Positions 7,803-16,550 of a stretch of 64,000 bases of DNA are shown here, piece after piece; the first letter of the stretch is position 1; each line of letters starts with the position of its first letter. A program made the translations under genes and the position numbers. The stretch comes from JAJRPT01 sp965661945 (GTDB taxonomy: Bacteria; Bacteroidota; Ignavibacteria; Kapaibacteriales; UBA2268), in the NCBI GenBank assembly GCA_965661945.1, contig CBFIFP010000007.1, forward strand, positions 74,321 through 138,320, given 5' to 3'. The notes under the pieces were generated by a model. It was given only the letters and a program-made list of their open reading frames with translations. It did no database searches and had not been told where the DNA came from.

Positions 7803-10007
7803 ATGTTTAATTTAATTATCTTACTAATTCTTAATGCTAATCTTTTTGGGCAATGGCAAGAATTTGAAACTCCAAATGGTAGAATGATAGATGTAGTAAA
7901 ATGTCAGTATTCAAAGGAATATTTAGCATTTTATTCACGCCATGATTTGTTTTTTAAAAAAATAAATTCAAGCACTTACAAAAAAGCAAATTTTGAAAGT
8001 ATTGATTCAATCGGGTTAATCCATAAGTTTTATTGCTTTAAAGATACTATTTATGCATATTTTAATGCAACATCTGTTCCACCTGGCATTAGTGGTTTAT
8101 ATAAAAGTGCTGACGAAGGTAATAGTTGGATTAATGTTGATTCAATTTTTAATAAGGTAAATAATGGAAATGGGTTAATTATTCGTGATTTTATAGTTGA
8201 TTCTACAGGAATACATTTAATTTCAAATGAGGGTTATTTGCACTACAAAGACAATAAAGTTATCAAACAAACAAAAAAATATTTCGATAAAATTAAAAAC
8301 AAATCAGAAACATTAAGTGGAACTAATATTATAAAGGAAGATAATAGAATATTGATATTTGAAAGTTTTTTAGCTTCTGGTGGCGATCAATATACTAAAA
8401 AATTATTAGTTTCAGAAGATGGAGGTGTTACATTTGAGCATAGAGTAAATGGTTTAAATATAGACGTTAGTAGTAGTCATTGTATAGCTAATGATACTAT
8501 AGTGATAGGCAAAACATCTATTTACATTTCCACTGATTTTGGAAAAAGTTGGGAATTAAGAAAACCAGAAAATGAAATTAGTTTTGGATCTGGCGCATAC
8601 AGTATGGTTTATCATAAAAATTATTTATTTTTGGCGAATGATAGAGGACAAGTATATAAATGTAGTAAGATAGGAGTAGATTGGGAAAAAGTATTTGATA
8701 TTAATGGATTAGGTCCTATAAATTTAATTGAGGACGGTAATAATCTTTATTTAGGTACTTCAAATGGTGTTTATTATTCATCTGATTTAGGAGAAAATTT
8801 TGAAGAAATTGAGTTTGAAATTGGAACAAATAATTTTGAGTTAGCAAACGGAAATGATGAATTGTATTTACTAACTTATAACTCTGGTATATTTAAAAAA
8901 AGTAATTTAAATGAGAGTTGGGAAATATTAAATGATTCAATCAATAAATTCCCTTTTGATAAATCAAGTATATCTATTAAAGATAGCATAATTTTAACTG
9001 GATATTCTTCAAATAATAAAATTTCATTTTCTACAAATTATGGGGAAAATTGGAATGAAGTAAGTATAAATAAAAACTTTGCAGTTATTAAAGATGTGTT
9101 AATTAATAAGTCCAAATTTTTTGCAATTTCTAATATAAATGACTTCTTTTATTCAGAGGACTTGGGTCAAACTTGGAAAAGTTGGAATGAAGAAAACAGC
9201 TCTCAGCCACAAATTAAATTAAATTTTTTAAAAGAATATGATAGAGATATATATTCTTGTTTAAATAACAAAGGGCTAAGTTTTTCAACAGATAATGGAA
9301 CAACTTGGAATAAAATTACTGAAAAAGAAACATTATTAGATAGTTTATCAATTTCTAATTTTGTAAAATATAAAAATACATTATTTGCTTCAACAGGAAG
9401 CAATATTTATATTTCGCTAAATAATGGTGAAACTTGGAAATTAATTGAAAATTTAGAAAATACATCACAAATTAGACAAATAATTAATTACAAAACAAAT
9501 ATATTTGTTTATTCAAATGGTGGTTTTTATTATTCAAAAGATTTAGGTGAAAATTGGGTAAATTATGATTTAGGAATAGAAAAATTCAACAACAGTGAAC
9601 CATATATATTTAAAAATATAAAAGTTTATGAAGATAATCTTCTAATTTGCTTTTACAATGGGATTTACAAATTACCTCTATCCGAACTCGGCATTACCTT
9701 ATCAACTGAGAAAACAGAAAAACGCAACTATCTTTATACATTTCCACCATACCCACAACCAACAAACAACATTGTAAAAATTGAAACTTACTGGGATAGT
9801 ACTTTGCCATTTACGGAGAAAGATATTGAAGTTTATGATTTGACTGGAGTTAAAATCAAAACAGCGAACACACTTTCAATTCAAAAAGAAAGCAACTACA
9901 ATGGAAAAATTATCTGGGACGCAAGCACACAACAACCCGGAATTTACATCTTAAAAATTAACCATGGCACCGAAACAAGAGTAAGAAAAATTATGGTTGT
10001 GGAATAA
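7803..10007 (+). CDS. BNR/YCF48-like repeat protein with type IX sorting domain, module copy 2
   Basis: A paralogue of the gene at 4420, 734 residues from the ATG at 7803. That start is preceded by AAAAGGAAAAAAA and gives a clean signal peptide (MFNLIILLILNANLFGQ). A longer frame from 7752 would begin inside the hairpin and add residues that disrupt the signal. Asp-box motifs recur (SADEGNSWI, STDFGKSWE, STNYGENWN, STDNGTTWN, SLNNGETWK, SKDLGENWV). The C-terminal sorting domain (PPYPQPTN, DLTGVKI, GIYILKINHG, RKIMVVE) is almost identical to that of copy 1, while the propeller region has diverged strongly. It is presumably surface-exposed; the ligand is unknown. Confidence 0.82.
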   Translation: MFNLIILLILNANLFGQWQEFETPNGRMIDVVKCQYSKEYLAFYSRHDLFFKKINSSTYKKANFESIDSIGLIHKFYCFKDTIYAYFNATSVPPGISGLYKSADEGNSWINVDSIFNKVNNGNGLIIRDFIVDSTGIHLISNEGYLHYKDNKVIKQTKKYFDKIKNKSETLSGTNIIKEDNRILIFESFLASGGDQYTKKLLVSEDGGVTFEHRVNGLNIDVSSSHCIANDTIVIGKTSIYISTDFGKSWELRKPENEISFGSGAYSMVYHKNYLFLANDRGQVYKCSKIGVDWEKVFDINGLGPINLIEDGNNLYLGTSNGVYYSSDLGENFEEIEFEIGTNNFELANGNDELYLLTYNSGIFKKSNLNESWEILNDSINKFPFDKSSISIKDSIILTGYSSNNKISFSTNYGENWNEVSINKNFAVIKDVLINKSKFFAISNINDFFYSEDLGQTWKSWNEENSSQPQIKLNFLKEYDRDIYSCLNNKGLSFSTDNGTTWNKITEKETLLDSLSISNFVKYKNTLFASTGSNIYISLNNGETWKLIENLENTSQIRQIINYKTNIFVYSNGGFYYSKDLGENWVNYDLGIEKFNNSEPYIFKNIKVYEDNLLICFYNGIYKLPLSELGITLSTEKTEKRNYLYTFPPYPQPTNNIVKIETYWDSTLPFTEKDIEVYDLTGVKIKTANTLSIQKESNYNGKIIWDASTQQPGIYILKINHGTETRVRKIMVVE

Positions 10008-10013
10008 TACAAG

Positions 10014-10067
10014 ACCCTTCGACTACGCTCAGGGTGCTTATTCAAGTTCTTTGAGCGAAGTCGAAAT
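10014..10067. repeat. Module-boundary inverted repeat, copy C
   Basis: A third copy of the element at 3276-3330, again a few bases after a BNR gene stop. Here the arms are closer to the ideal (TTCGACTACGCTCA with TTGAGCGAAGTCGAA). The rest of the 365-base gap up to rpsL is AT-rich with no gene visible, apart from the promoter at its end. Confidence 0.8.
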
Positions 10068-10290
10068 GAAAAACTATACAGTAAAAATGAACAAAAGTAA
10101 ATTTTTACACCCTTAATCATGTTAAGTAATAATGTATTTTAAAAAAAATTAAAAATAACCAAAAATATTTTTCAAAGTATAATTTTGATTTAACATATTA
10201 ATAAATAATTATTTAATAATATTTGATGGATTAGTTTTTAACATAAAACCATAATAATTATAAAATTTTTTAAACTTTTTTAAAAAAATG

Positions 10291-10322
10291 TTTGGTAGAT
10301 TAAAAACTTCTCCCTAATTTTG
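10291..10322 (+). promoter_or_regulatory. Promoter of the str/S10/spc/alpha array (TTTG-N20-TAATTTTG)
   Basis: TTTG at 10291-10294 and TAATTTTG at 10315-10322 are separated by exactly 20 bases. This matches the -33 (TTTG) and -7 (TAnnTTTG) elements described for the Bacteroidetes primary sigma factor. Transcription would begin near 10329, leaving a 5' leader of about 44 bases before the GTG of rpsL. The same pair occurs before rpmH and near 59.7, 62.4 and 63.6 kb. Confidence 0.72.
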
Positions 10323-10372
10323 TAAGCTCTAAACGAGCAGATTTAAAAAAGATTAAAATTTGGAGTTTTTTA

Positions 10373-10747
10373 GTGCCTACTATTAGTCAGTTAGTTAGAA
10401 AAGGAAGAAAGAAGCAAGTTGTAAAATCAAAATCAGTTGCTTTGAAATCTTGTCCGCAAAGAAGAGGAGTTTGTACTCGTGTTTACACTACAACTCCAAA
10501 AAAGCCTAACTCAGCTCTTAGAAAAGTTGCAAAAGTTAGATTAAGTAGCGGATTTGAGGTAATTGCATATATACCTGGTGAAGGTCATAATTTGCAAGAG
10601 CACTCTATGGTTTATGTTCGTGGTGGAAGGGTTAAGGACTTGCCAGGTGTGAAATATCATATCATACGTGGTGCAGCAGATACGCAGGGTGTTAACGGAC
10701 GTATTAAAAGTAGAAGTAAGTACGGTACAAAAAAAGCTAAAAAATAG
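10373..10747 (+). CDS. rpsL: 30S ribosomal protein S12
   Basis: S12 lines the decoding centre of the small subunit. All hallmarks are present in 124 residues: the N-terminal PTISQLVRKGR, TTPKKPNSALRKVAKVRL with the lysine that mutates in streptomycin resistance, and GGRVKDLPGVKYH with the aspartate that is often methylthiolated. The start is GTG at 10373, the only one giving the standard N-terminus. It is the first gene of a 17.8-kb ribosomal array and is followed by rpsG after 11 bases. Confidence 0.98.
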   Translation: MPTISQLVRKGRKKQVVKSKSVALKSCPQRRGVCTRVYTTTPKKPNSALRKVAKVRLSSGFEVIAYIPGEGHNLQEHSMVYVRGGRVKDLPGVKYHIIRGAADTQGVNGRIKSRSKYGTKKAKK

Positions 10748-10758
10748 TTGAGTATAAA

Positions 10759-11226
10759 ATGAGAAAAAAAAGAGCAGAAAAAAGAAAAAGACAACCAGAT
10801 CCAAAATTTAACGACGTGTTAGTTTCACGTTTTATAAATAATGTGATGTTAGATGGTAAGAAAAATACTGCAAGAAAAATAGTTTATGAATCTTTTGATA
10901 TTATTCAAGAGAAATTAGAAGAGAATCCTGTGGATGTGTTTAAAAAGGCATTATCTAATATTGCTCCAATGCTTGAGATTCGTTCTCGTAGAGTTGGTGG
11001 TGCAACTTATCAGGTTCCAGTTGAAGTACGTGAAGATAGACGTATTGCATTAGCACTAAGATGGTTGAAAACATATTCAAAAGCAAGAAGAGAAAAAACA
11101 ATGTCTCAAAAACTTGCAAATGAATTGATGGCAGCTTATAAAGGTGAAGGTGCATCTGTAAAGAAAAAAGATGATACTCATAGAATGGCAGAAGCTAACA
11201 AAGCATTTGCACATTTTAAATGGTAA
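10759..11226 (+). CDS. rpsG: 30S ribosomal protein S7
   Basis: S7 nucleates assembly of the 3' domain of 16S rRNA and contacts tRNA in the E site. Its 155 residues are the usual length, with the typical blocks PDPKFNDVLVSRFIN, IRSRRVGGATYQVPVEVR and RWLKTYSKARREKTM, ending AHFKW. It lies between rpsL and fusA in the standard str order. S7 is the autogenous repressor of this operon in E. coli; no equivalent site was recognised here. Confidence 0.98.
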   Translation: MRKKRAEKRKRQPDPKFNDVLVSRFINNVMLDGKKNTARKIVYESFDIIQEKLEENPVDVFKKALSNIAPMLEIRSRRVGGATYQVPVEVREDRRIALALRWLKTYSKARREKTMSQKLANELMAAYKGEGASVKKKDDTHRMAEANKAFAHFKW

Positions 11227-11273
11227 TTTAAATAATTAGTTCTTTGAAAACTTATAAAAATGCCTAACACTTT

Positions 11274-13322
11274 ATGTCGAGACAAATAAAAATAGAAAAT
11301 ACTCGAAATATTGGTGTAATGGCACATATAGATGCCGGTAAAACTACTACTACAGAACGTATGTTGTTTTACTCAGGTTATCTTCATAAAATCGGTGAAG
11401 TTGATGATGGAACTGCCTTTATGGATTGGATGGAGCAAGAAAAAGAACGTGGTATAACAATCACTTCCGCTTCTATCCCTTGCTATTGGAATGGTTTTTT
11501 AATCAATATAATTGATACTCCAGGACACGTAGATTTTACAGCCGAAGTTCAAAGGTCTTTAAGAGTTTTGGATGGAGCAATTGCAGTATTTTGTGCAGTT
11601 GGGGGAGTAGAACCACAAACAGAAACTGTGTGGCATCAAGCCGATGAATATAATGTGCCAAGGATTGCTTATGTAAACAAGATGGACCGTCTTGGAGCTG
11701 ACTTTGATAGGGTTTTGGAAAGTATGAAGGAAAAATTGCGTGCTAACCCAGTTCCTATTTTCTTCCCTATGGGTGCTGAAGATACATTTATTGGTATTAT
11801 TGATTTGATTGAGTTCAAATCTATAATCTTTAATAAAGAAGACTTTGGCTCAAGTTTTGAACTTCAAGATATTCCGGAGAATTATAAAGAAAAGGCATCG
11901 CTGCTTCAGCAGGCAATGATAGAAAATCTTGTAGAACTCGATGAGTCTGCAATGGAAAGATACTTAGAAGGAGAAGAGATTCATAAAGATGAACTTCGCT
12001 CTTTAGTAAGAAAAGGTGTTCTTTCTAATTCTATAATCCCTGTATTGTGTGGCTCCTCTCTAAAAAATGTAGGTGTTCAACCATTGTTGGATGCTATAAC
12101 CTACTATTTGCCTTCTCCGGCAGACATCGGCGAGTTTAAAGGATACAATCCTGAAGACAACACAAAATCTATTACAAGAAAAGCAATTGATGACGAGCAT
12201 TTTTCAAGTTTAGCGTTTAAAACTACTACTGACCCATTTGTTGGTAAGCTTACTTATATAAGAATTTATTCTGGTAAGTTAACTCTTGGGGAGAGTATAT
12301 TAAATGTTGCAGAGAATAAGAAAGAAAAAGTTCTTAAAATTTTAAAAATGGAGTCTAACAAAAGGTTAGAACTCAAAGAAGCATACTCTGGTGATATAGT
12401 TGCTTTACCTTCGCTTAGGTTCACTAAAACTGGTGATACGTTAACTGATTCAAGTAATCCTCTTCTTTATGAAAAGATAACTTTTTCAGAACCAGTAATA
12501 AACCAAGCGATAGAAGCAAAAACTCTAGCCGACCAAGATAAACTCTTGTTGGTGCTTGATAAATTAACTGATGAAGACCCTACATTGAAATATAAATTTG
12601 ATGAAGATAGTGGTCAGCTAATTTTAAGCGGGGTTGGTGAATTACATCTTGAGATAATTGTTGATAGATTAAACAGAGAATTTAAAATACCTGTCAGAGT
12701 TGGAAAACCTCAGGTATCATTCAGAGAGACAATTTCTTCTTCTACTAAACAAGAAGGTAATTTTGAAAACGTTATCGCTGGTAAAAACCAAATTGGTAAC
12801 GTTATAATAGAAGTTATGCCTAATAATAGAGGCGAAGGAAATATTGTAGAAAACAAATTAGACGAAAAAGTTCTTAATAGTTTAACAGTAAAAGCTTGTG
12901 AAAATGGTGTTTTAGAAGCGCTAAATATCGGATTGCAAGGTTATCAGATGGAAGATGTAAAAGTTGTAATTAAATCAACTAACGTTGACAAAGATAAAGC
13001 AACAGAAATCGGAATGAAAATAGCAAGTTCGATAGCGGTAAAAGAAGCAATTAGAAATATTGGGACTCAATTATTAGAGCCAATATTCAAAGTAGAAATC
13101 ACAAGTCCTAATGATTATCTCGGAGAGGTTATAGCAGATATTAACTCACGAAGAGGTAGAGTAGATAATGTAGAACAAAGAGGAATATTGCAATTTGTAA
13201 GTGCAAAAGCGCCTCTTTCAGAAATGTTTGGTTATGTAACTAAACTACGCTCGGTAAGTCAAGGAAGAGCATCATACTCAATGATGTTTTCACATTACGA
13301 ACCAGCAGAAAAAAGAAATTGA
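11274..13322 (+). CDS. fusA: Translation elongation factor G
   Basis: A ribosome translocase, 682 residues. The GTPase motifs are AHIDAGKTTTTE (G1), GITITSA (switch I), DTPGHVDF (G3) and NKMDRLGADF (G4). Domain II and the tip domain IV follow, ending with the domain V block ADINSRRGRVDNVEQRG. It occupies the standard fusA position between rpsG and tuf. At 682 residues it is slightly shorter than the usual 690-705. The phrase FCAVGGVEPQTETVWHQAD is somewhat unlike standard EF-G1, but as the only copy in the str operon it is most simply the main translocase. Confidence 0.95.
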   Translation: MSRQIKIENTRNIGVMAHIDAGKTTTTERMLFYSGYLHKIGEVDDGTAFMDWMEQEKERGITITSASIPCYWNGFLINIIDTPGHVDFTAEVQRSLRVLDGAIAVFCAVGGVEPQTETVWHQADEYNVPRIAYVNKMDRLGADFDRVLESMKEKLRANPVPIFFPMGAEDTFIGIIDLIEFKSIIFNKEDFGSSFELQDIPENYKEKASLLQQAMIENLVELDESAMERYLEGEEIHKDELRSLVRKGVLSNSIIPVLCGSSLKNVGVQPLLDAITYYLPSPADIGEFKGYNPEDNTKSITRKAIDDEHFSSLAFKTTTDPFVGKLTYIRIYSGKLTLGESILNVAENKKEKVLKILKMESNKRLELKEAYSGDIVALPSLRFTKTGDTLTDSSNPLLYEKITFSEPVINQAIEAKTLADQDKLLLVLDKLTDEDPTLKYKFDEDSGQLILSGVGELHLEIIVDRLNREFKIPVRVGKPQVSFRETISSSTKQEGNFENVIAGKNQIGNVIIEVMPNNRGEGNIVENKLDEKVLNSLTVKACENGVLEALNIGLQGYQMEDVKVVIKSTNVDKDKATEIGMKIASSIAVKEAIRNIGTQLLEPIFKVEITSPNDYLGEVIADINSRRGRVDNVEQRGILQFVSAKAPLSEMFGYVTKLRSVSQGRASYSMMFSHYEPAEKRN

Positions 13323-13365
13323 AAATAAATTTTATTTAACTAATTTTAATTAGGGAGCTTTCAAA

Positions 13366-14571
13366 ATGGCTAAAGAGAAATTTGAAAGAAGTAAACCACA
13401 CGTTAACGTAGGAACAATTGGACACGTTGACCATGGTAAGACAACTTTAACAGCTGCAATTACAGTAGCTTTATCTAAAAAATTTGGTGGTAGTGGTAGA
13501 TCATTTGATTCTATTGATAATGCACCAGAAGAAAAAGCTCGTGGTATAACCATTGCAACTGCTCACGTAGAATATGAAACAGATAACAGACACTATGCTC
13601 ACGTTGACTGTCCTGGTCACGCCGATTATGTAAAAAACATGATAACTGGTGCTGCTCAAATGGATGGTGCAATATTAGTATGTGCTGCAACAGATGGACC
13701 GATGCCTCAAACAAGAGAGCACATTCTATTAGCACGTCAAGTAGGTGTTCCTCGTATTGTTGTATTTTTAAATAAAGTAGATATTGCTGACCCTGAATTA
13801 TTAGAATTAGTTGAAATGGAATTAAGAGAACTACTAAGTTCTTATGAATTTCCTGGCGATGATATTCCTATCGTTTATGGTTCTGCTCTTAAAGCTTTAG
13901 ATGCTGGTATGTCTGATTCAGATGCTACTCATCCAGACTTACAATGTATCTATGAATTAATGGAAGCTGTTGATAATTACGTTCCAGACCCAATTAGAGA
14001 CGTTGAAAAAGCATTTTTGATGCCTATTGAAGACGTATTCTCTATCACTGGTAGAGGAACAGTAGCAACTGGTAAGATTGATAGAGGTATCGTTAATGTT
14101 AACGAAGAAGTAGAAATCGTTGGTTTTGGTCTTAAAAAGAAAACAACTTGTACTGGTGTAGAGATGTTTAGAAAATTATTAGATCAAGGTCAAGCAGGTG
14201 ATAACGTAGGTCTTTTATTAAGAGGTATTGAGAAATCTGAGATTCAAAGAGGTATGGTAATCTGTAAACCAGGTACAATCACTCCTCACCATAAATTCTT
14301 AGCTCAAGTTTACGTTCTTAAAAAAGAAGAAGGTGGAAGACACACGCCATTCTTCTCTGGATATAGACCTCAGTTTTACTTTAGAACAACAGATGTTACA
14401 GGTTCATTACACTTACCAGAAGGTACAGAAATGGTTATGCCTGGTGATAATTTAGATAAAGTTTCTATCGAACTTATTGCTCCAATTGCAATGGAAGATG
14501 GATTAAACTTTGCGATTAGAGAAGGTGGAAGAACTGTTGGTGCTGGTGTAGTAATTAGTATAGTTGAATAA
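13366..14571 (+). CDS. tuf: Translation elongation factor Tu
   Basis: Delivers aminoacyl-tRNA to the ribosome; 401 residues. The GTPase motifs are GHVDHGKTTLT, GITIATAHVEY with the switch threonine, DCPGHADYVKNM and NKVD. Domain II contains GRGTVATGKIDRG, and domain III ends with FAIREGGRTVGAGVV. AGGGAGC lies upstream of the ATG. A hairpin after the gene probably separates the str part from the S10 part of the array. Confidence 0.98.
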   Translation: MAKEKFERSKPHVNVGTIGHVDHGKTTLTAAITVALSKKFGGSGRSFDSIDNAPEEKARGITIATAHVEYETDNRHYAHVDCPGHADYVKNMITGAAQMDGAILVCAATDGPMPQTREHILLARQVGVPRIVVFLNKVDIADPELLELVEMELRELLSSYEFPGDDIPIVYGSALKALDAGMSDSDATHPDLQCIYELMEAVDNYVPDPIRDVEKAFLMPIEDVFSITGRGTVATGKIDRGIVNVNEEVEIVGFGLKKKTTCTGVEMFRKLLDQGQAGDNVGLLLRGIEKSEIQRGMVICKPGTITPHHKFLAQVYVLKKEEGGRHTPFFSGYRPQFYFRTTDVTGSLHLPEGTEMVMPGDNLDKVSIELIAPIAMEDGLNFAIREGGRTVGAGVVISIVE

Positions 14572-14577
14572 TATGAT

Positions 14578-14626
14578 ACAGAGATAGTTGGGTATATCTC
14601 ATTACTATCTCTGTGCTTTTTATTTT
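14578..14626 (+). terminator. Hairpin between tuf and rpsJ (terminator or attenuator)
   Basis: ACAGAGATAG at 14578-14587 pairs perfectly with CTATCTCTGT at 14605-14614 across a 17-base loop, and GCTTTTTATTTT follows. This is a good intrinsic terminator shape. No TTTG/TAnnTTTG promoter was found before rpsJ, so it may only attenuate readthrough into the S10 genes rather than end the transcript. Confidence 0.7.
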
Positions 14627-14640
14627 AAAAAGGATTTATT

Positions 14641-14949
14641 GTGGCGACTCAAAAAATAAGAATTAAGTTAAAATCTTATGACCATAACTTGATAGATAAA
14701 TCAAGTGAAAGAATAGTAAGAACTGTAAAACAATCAGGTGCGGTTGTAAGTGGTCCAATACCACTACCAACAAAAAGAACTATTTATACTGTAAATAGAT
14801 CACCTCACGTAGATAAAAAATCAAGAGAGCAGTTCGAAACAAAAGTACATAAAAGATTGATTGATATCTTTAGCTCCACACAGAAAACGGTTGATTCACT
14901 AATGAACTTAGAGTTGCCTGCCGGAGTAGATGTGGAAGTAAAAGTTTAA
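14641..14949 (+). CDS. rpsJ: 30S ribosomal protein S10
   Basis: A component of the 30S head that also serves in NusB-NusE antitermination complexes. It has 102 residues, with the typical QKIRIKLKSYDHNLID near the N-terminus and the block PLPTKRTIYTVNRSPHVDKK. The start is GTG at 14641, preceded by AAAAAGGATTTATT. It opens the S10 section of the array. Confidence 0.98.
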   Translation: MATQKIRIKLKSYDHNLIDKSSERIVRTVKQSGAVVSGPIPLPTKRTIYTVNRSPHVDKKSREQFETKVHKRLIDIFSSTQKTVDSLMNLELPAGVDVEVKV

Positions 14950-14964
14950 GGATGAGATAAAAAA

Positions 14965-15588
14965 ATGAAAGCAGCTATTTTAGGTAAAAAAGTAGGTATG
15001 ACTAGTGTTTATGGTCCAGAAGGGAAATTACACCCTTGTACTGTAATTGAAGCGGGTCCTTGTCCTATAGTGCAAATAAAAACTCAACAGAATGATGGTT
15101 ATTCTGCAATTCAAGTTGGTTTCGATGAGAAATCTTCAAAGAATGTAAATTCTCCTGTAAAAGGACATTTTAAAAAAGCAGGTATAAACCCAACATATTT
15201 GTTAAAAGAGTTTAGAGATTATGAAAAATCTTTAGAGGTTGGTGAAATTTTAACAGTTGATCAGTTTAATGCTGGAGACAGAATTAGGATTTCAGGAAAA
15301 TCTAAAGGAAAAGGTTTTCAAGGTGTTATGAAACGTCATGGTTTTAGTGGTGTCGGAATGGCAACTCACGGACAATCAGACAGACAAAGACACCCAGGTT
15401 CTATCGGACAATCGTCATATCCTTCTAGAGTTCTTAAAGGAACAAGAATGGGTGGTAGAACTGGTGGAAATACAGTTACAGTTAGAAATTTAGAAATTAT
15501 TCAAATTGTTCCAGAACACAATTTAATTATTGTTAAAGGTAGTGTTCCAGGTGCAAGAAATAGTTATTTAGAAATTATAAAGAAATAA
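14965..15588 (+). CDS. rplC: 50S ribosomal protein L3
   Basis: L3 reaches towards the peptidyl-transferase centre. It is 207 residues, beginning with ILGKKVGMTSVYGPEGK and carrying the long loop GKGFQGVMKRHGF and GQSDRQRHPGSIGQSSYPSRV, followed by KGTRMGGRTGGNTVTVRN. The length is standard. It lies 15 bases after rpsJ and 4 before rplD. Confidence 0.98.
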   Translation: MKAAILGKKVGMTSVYGPEGKLHPCTVIEAGPCPIVQIKTQQNDGYSAIQVGFDEKSSKNVNSPVKGHFKKAGINPTYLLKEFRDYEKSLEVGEILTVDQFNAGDRIRISGKSKGKGFQGVMKRHGFSGVGMATHGQSDRQRHPGSIGQSSYPSRVLKGTRMGGRTGGNTVTVRNLEIIQIVPEHNLIIVKGSVPGARNSYLEIIKK

Positions 15589-15592
15589 GAAA

Positions 15593-16225
15593 ATGCAAGT
15601 AAATCTTTATAATAAAGACGGTCAAAAGTCAGGAACAATAGAACTTAATGATAGCGTATTTGGTATAGAACCAAATGATAATGCTATGCATCAAGCAGTT
15701 GTAGCACATCTTGCTCAAAAAAGACAAGGTAATGCAAAAACTAAACTTCGCTCCGAAGTATCTGGTGGTGGTAAAAAACCATTTAAGCAAAAAGGAAGAG
15801 GTGGTGCAAGAGCTGGTTCTACTAGATCGCCTTTATGGGTTGGTGGTGGAACAATACATGGTCCACATCCCCGAGATTATGTTTATAAGTTACCAAAAAA
15901 ACTTAATAGATTAAGCAGAATGTCAGCATATTCTTTAAGAATATCAGAAGACAATGCAAAATTTGTTGAAGATTTTAATTTTGAAAGTCCAAAGACAAAA
16001 GAAATTTTTTCAATTTTGAAAAATTTGGAATACAAAGGTGAGTCAATGTTAGTAATCACACCAGAAGTAAATAATAATCTTTATTTGTCTGGAAGAAATA
16101 TTCCTAAACTCGATATCAGACCTTATAACCAAGTATCTACTTATGATATTTTATCTCACAAGAGAGTGGTTATTATGCAGAGTGCAATTAAAGGTATCGA
16201 AGAGAATTTACAAAACAAAAAGTGA
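15593..16225 (+). CDS. rplD: 50S ribosomal protein L4
   Basis: L4 is an early assembly protein whose loop lines the exit tunnel. It is 210 residues, with the tunnel-loop segment KQKGRGGARAGSTRSPLWVG and GPHPRDYVYKLPKK. It overlaps the following rplW frame by 4 bases (GTGA). In E. coli L4 represses the S10 operon; whether it does here cannot be told from the sequence. Confidence 0.97.
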   Translation: MQVNLYNKDGQKSGTIELNDSVFGIEPNDNAMHQAVVAHLAQKRQGNAKTKLRSEVSGGGKKPFKQKGRGGARAGSTRSPLWVGGGTIHGPHPRDYVYKLPKKLNRLSRMSAYSLRISEDNAKFVEDFNFESPKTKEIFSILKNLEYKGESMLVITPEVNNNLYLSGRNIPKLDIRPYNQVSTYDILSHKRVVIMQSAIKGIEENLQNKK

Positions 16226-16533
16226 ATAAAATGATATCTATTATTAGAAAACCTATATTGACTGAAAAAGGTATGAGCAAAAATGGTGAAAGAGAATATC
16301 ACTTCTTTGTTGACCCATCAGCTAATAAACTACAAATAAAACATGCTGTAAAAGCTATGTTCGATGTTGAAGTTGAAGATGTTAGAACTACTAATGTCAA
16401 AGGTAAACGCTCTGTTAAACATACCAAAAAAGGTTTAATGAGAGGTAAAACGGCTTTAAGAAAAAAAGCATATGTAAAACTTAAAGAGGGCTTTGAAATC
16501 GATATGGTTTCTGGCGGCTCTTCTAATGATTAA
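16222..16533 (+). CDS. rplW: 50S ribosomal protein L23
   Basis: L23 sits at the tunnel exit and docks trigger factor and signal recognition particle. It is 103 residues, with IIRKPILTEKGM, FFVDPSANKLQIKHAVKAMF and the basic loop KGKRSVKHTKKGLMRGKTALRK. Two starts are possible: a GTG at 16222 inside the rplD stop overlap, or the ATG at 16231. The ATG gives the more standard N-terminus. Confidence 0.96.
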   Translation: MNKMISIIRKPILTEKGMSKNGEREYHFFVDPSANKLQIKHAVKAMFDVEVEDVRTTNVKGKRSVKHTKKGLMRGKTALRKKAYVKLKEGFEIDMVSGGSSND

Positions 16534-16550
16534 AAAAGAGAAGATTTAAA

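Noticed and set aside
14571..14640. A separate promoter for the S10 operon in the tuf-rpsJ gap
   Set aside because: The gap is filled by a hairpin with a T run; no TTTG/TAnnTTTG pair with a 19-21 base spacer is present.
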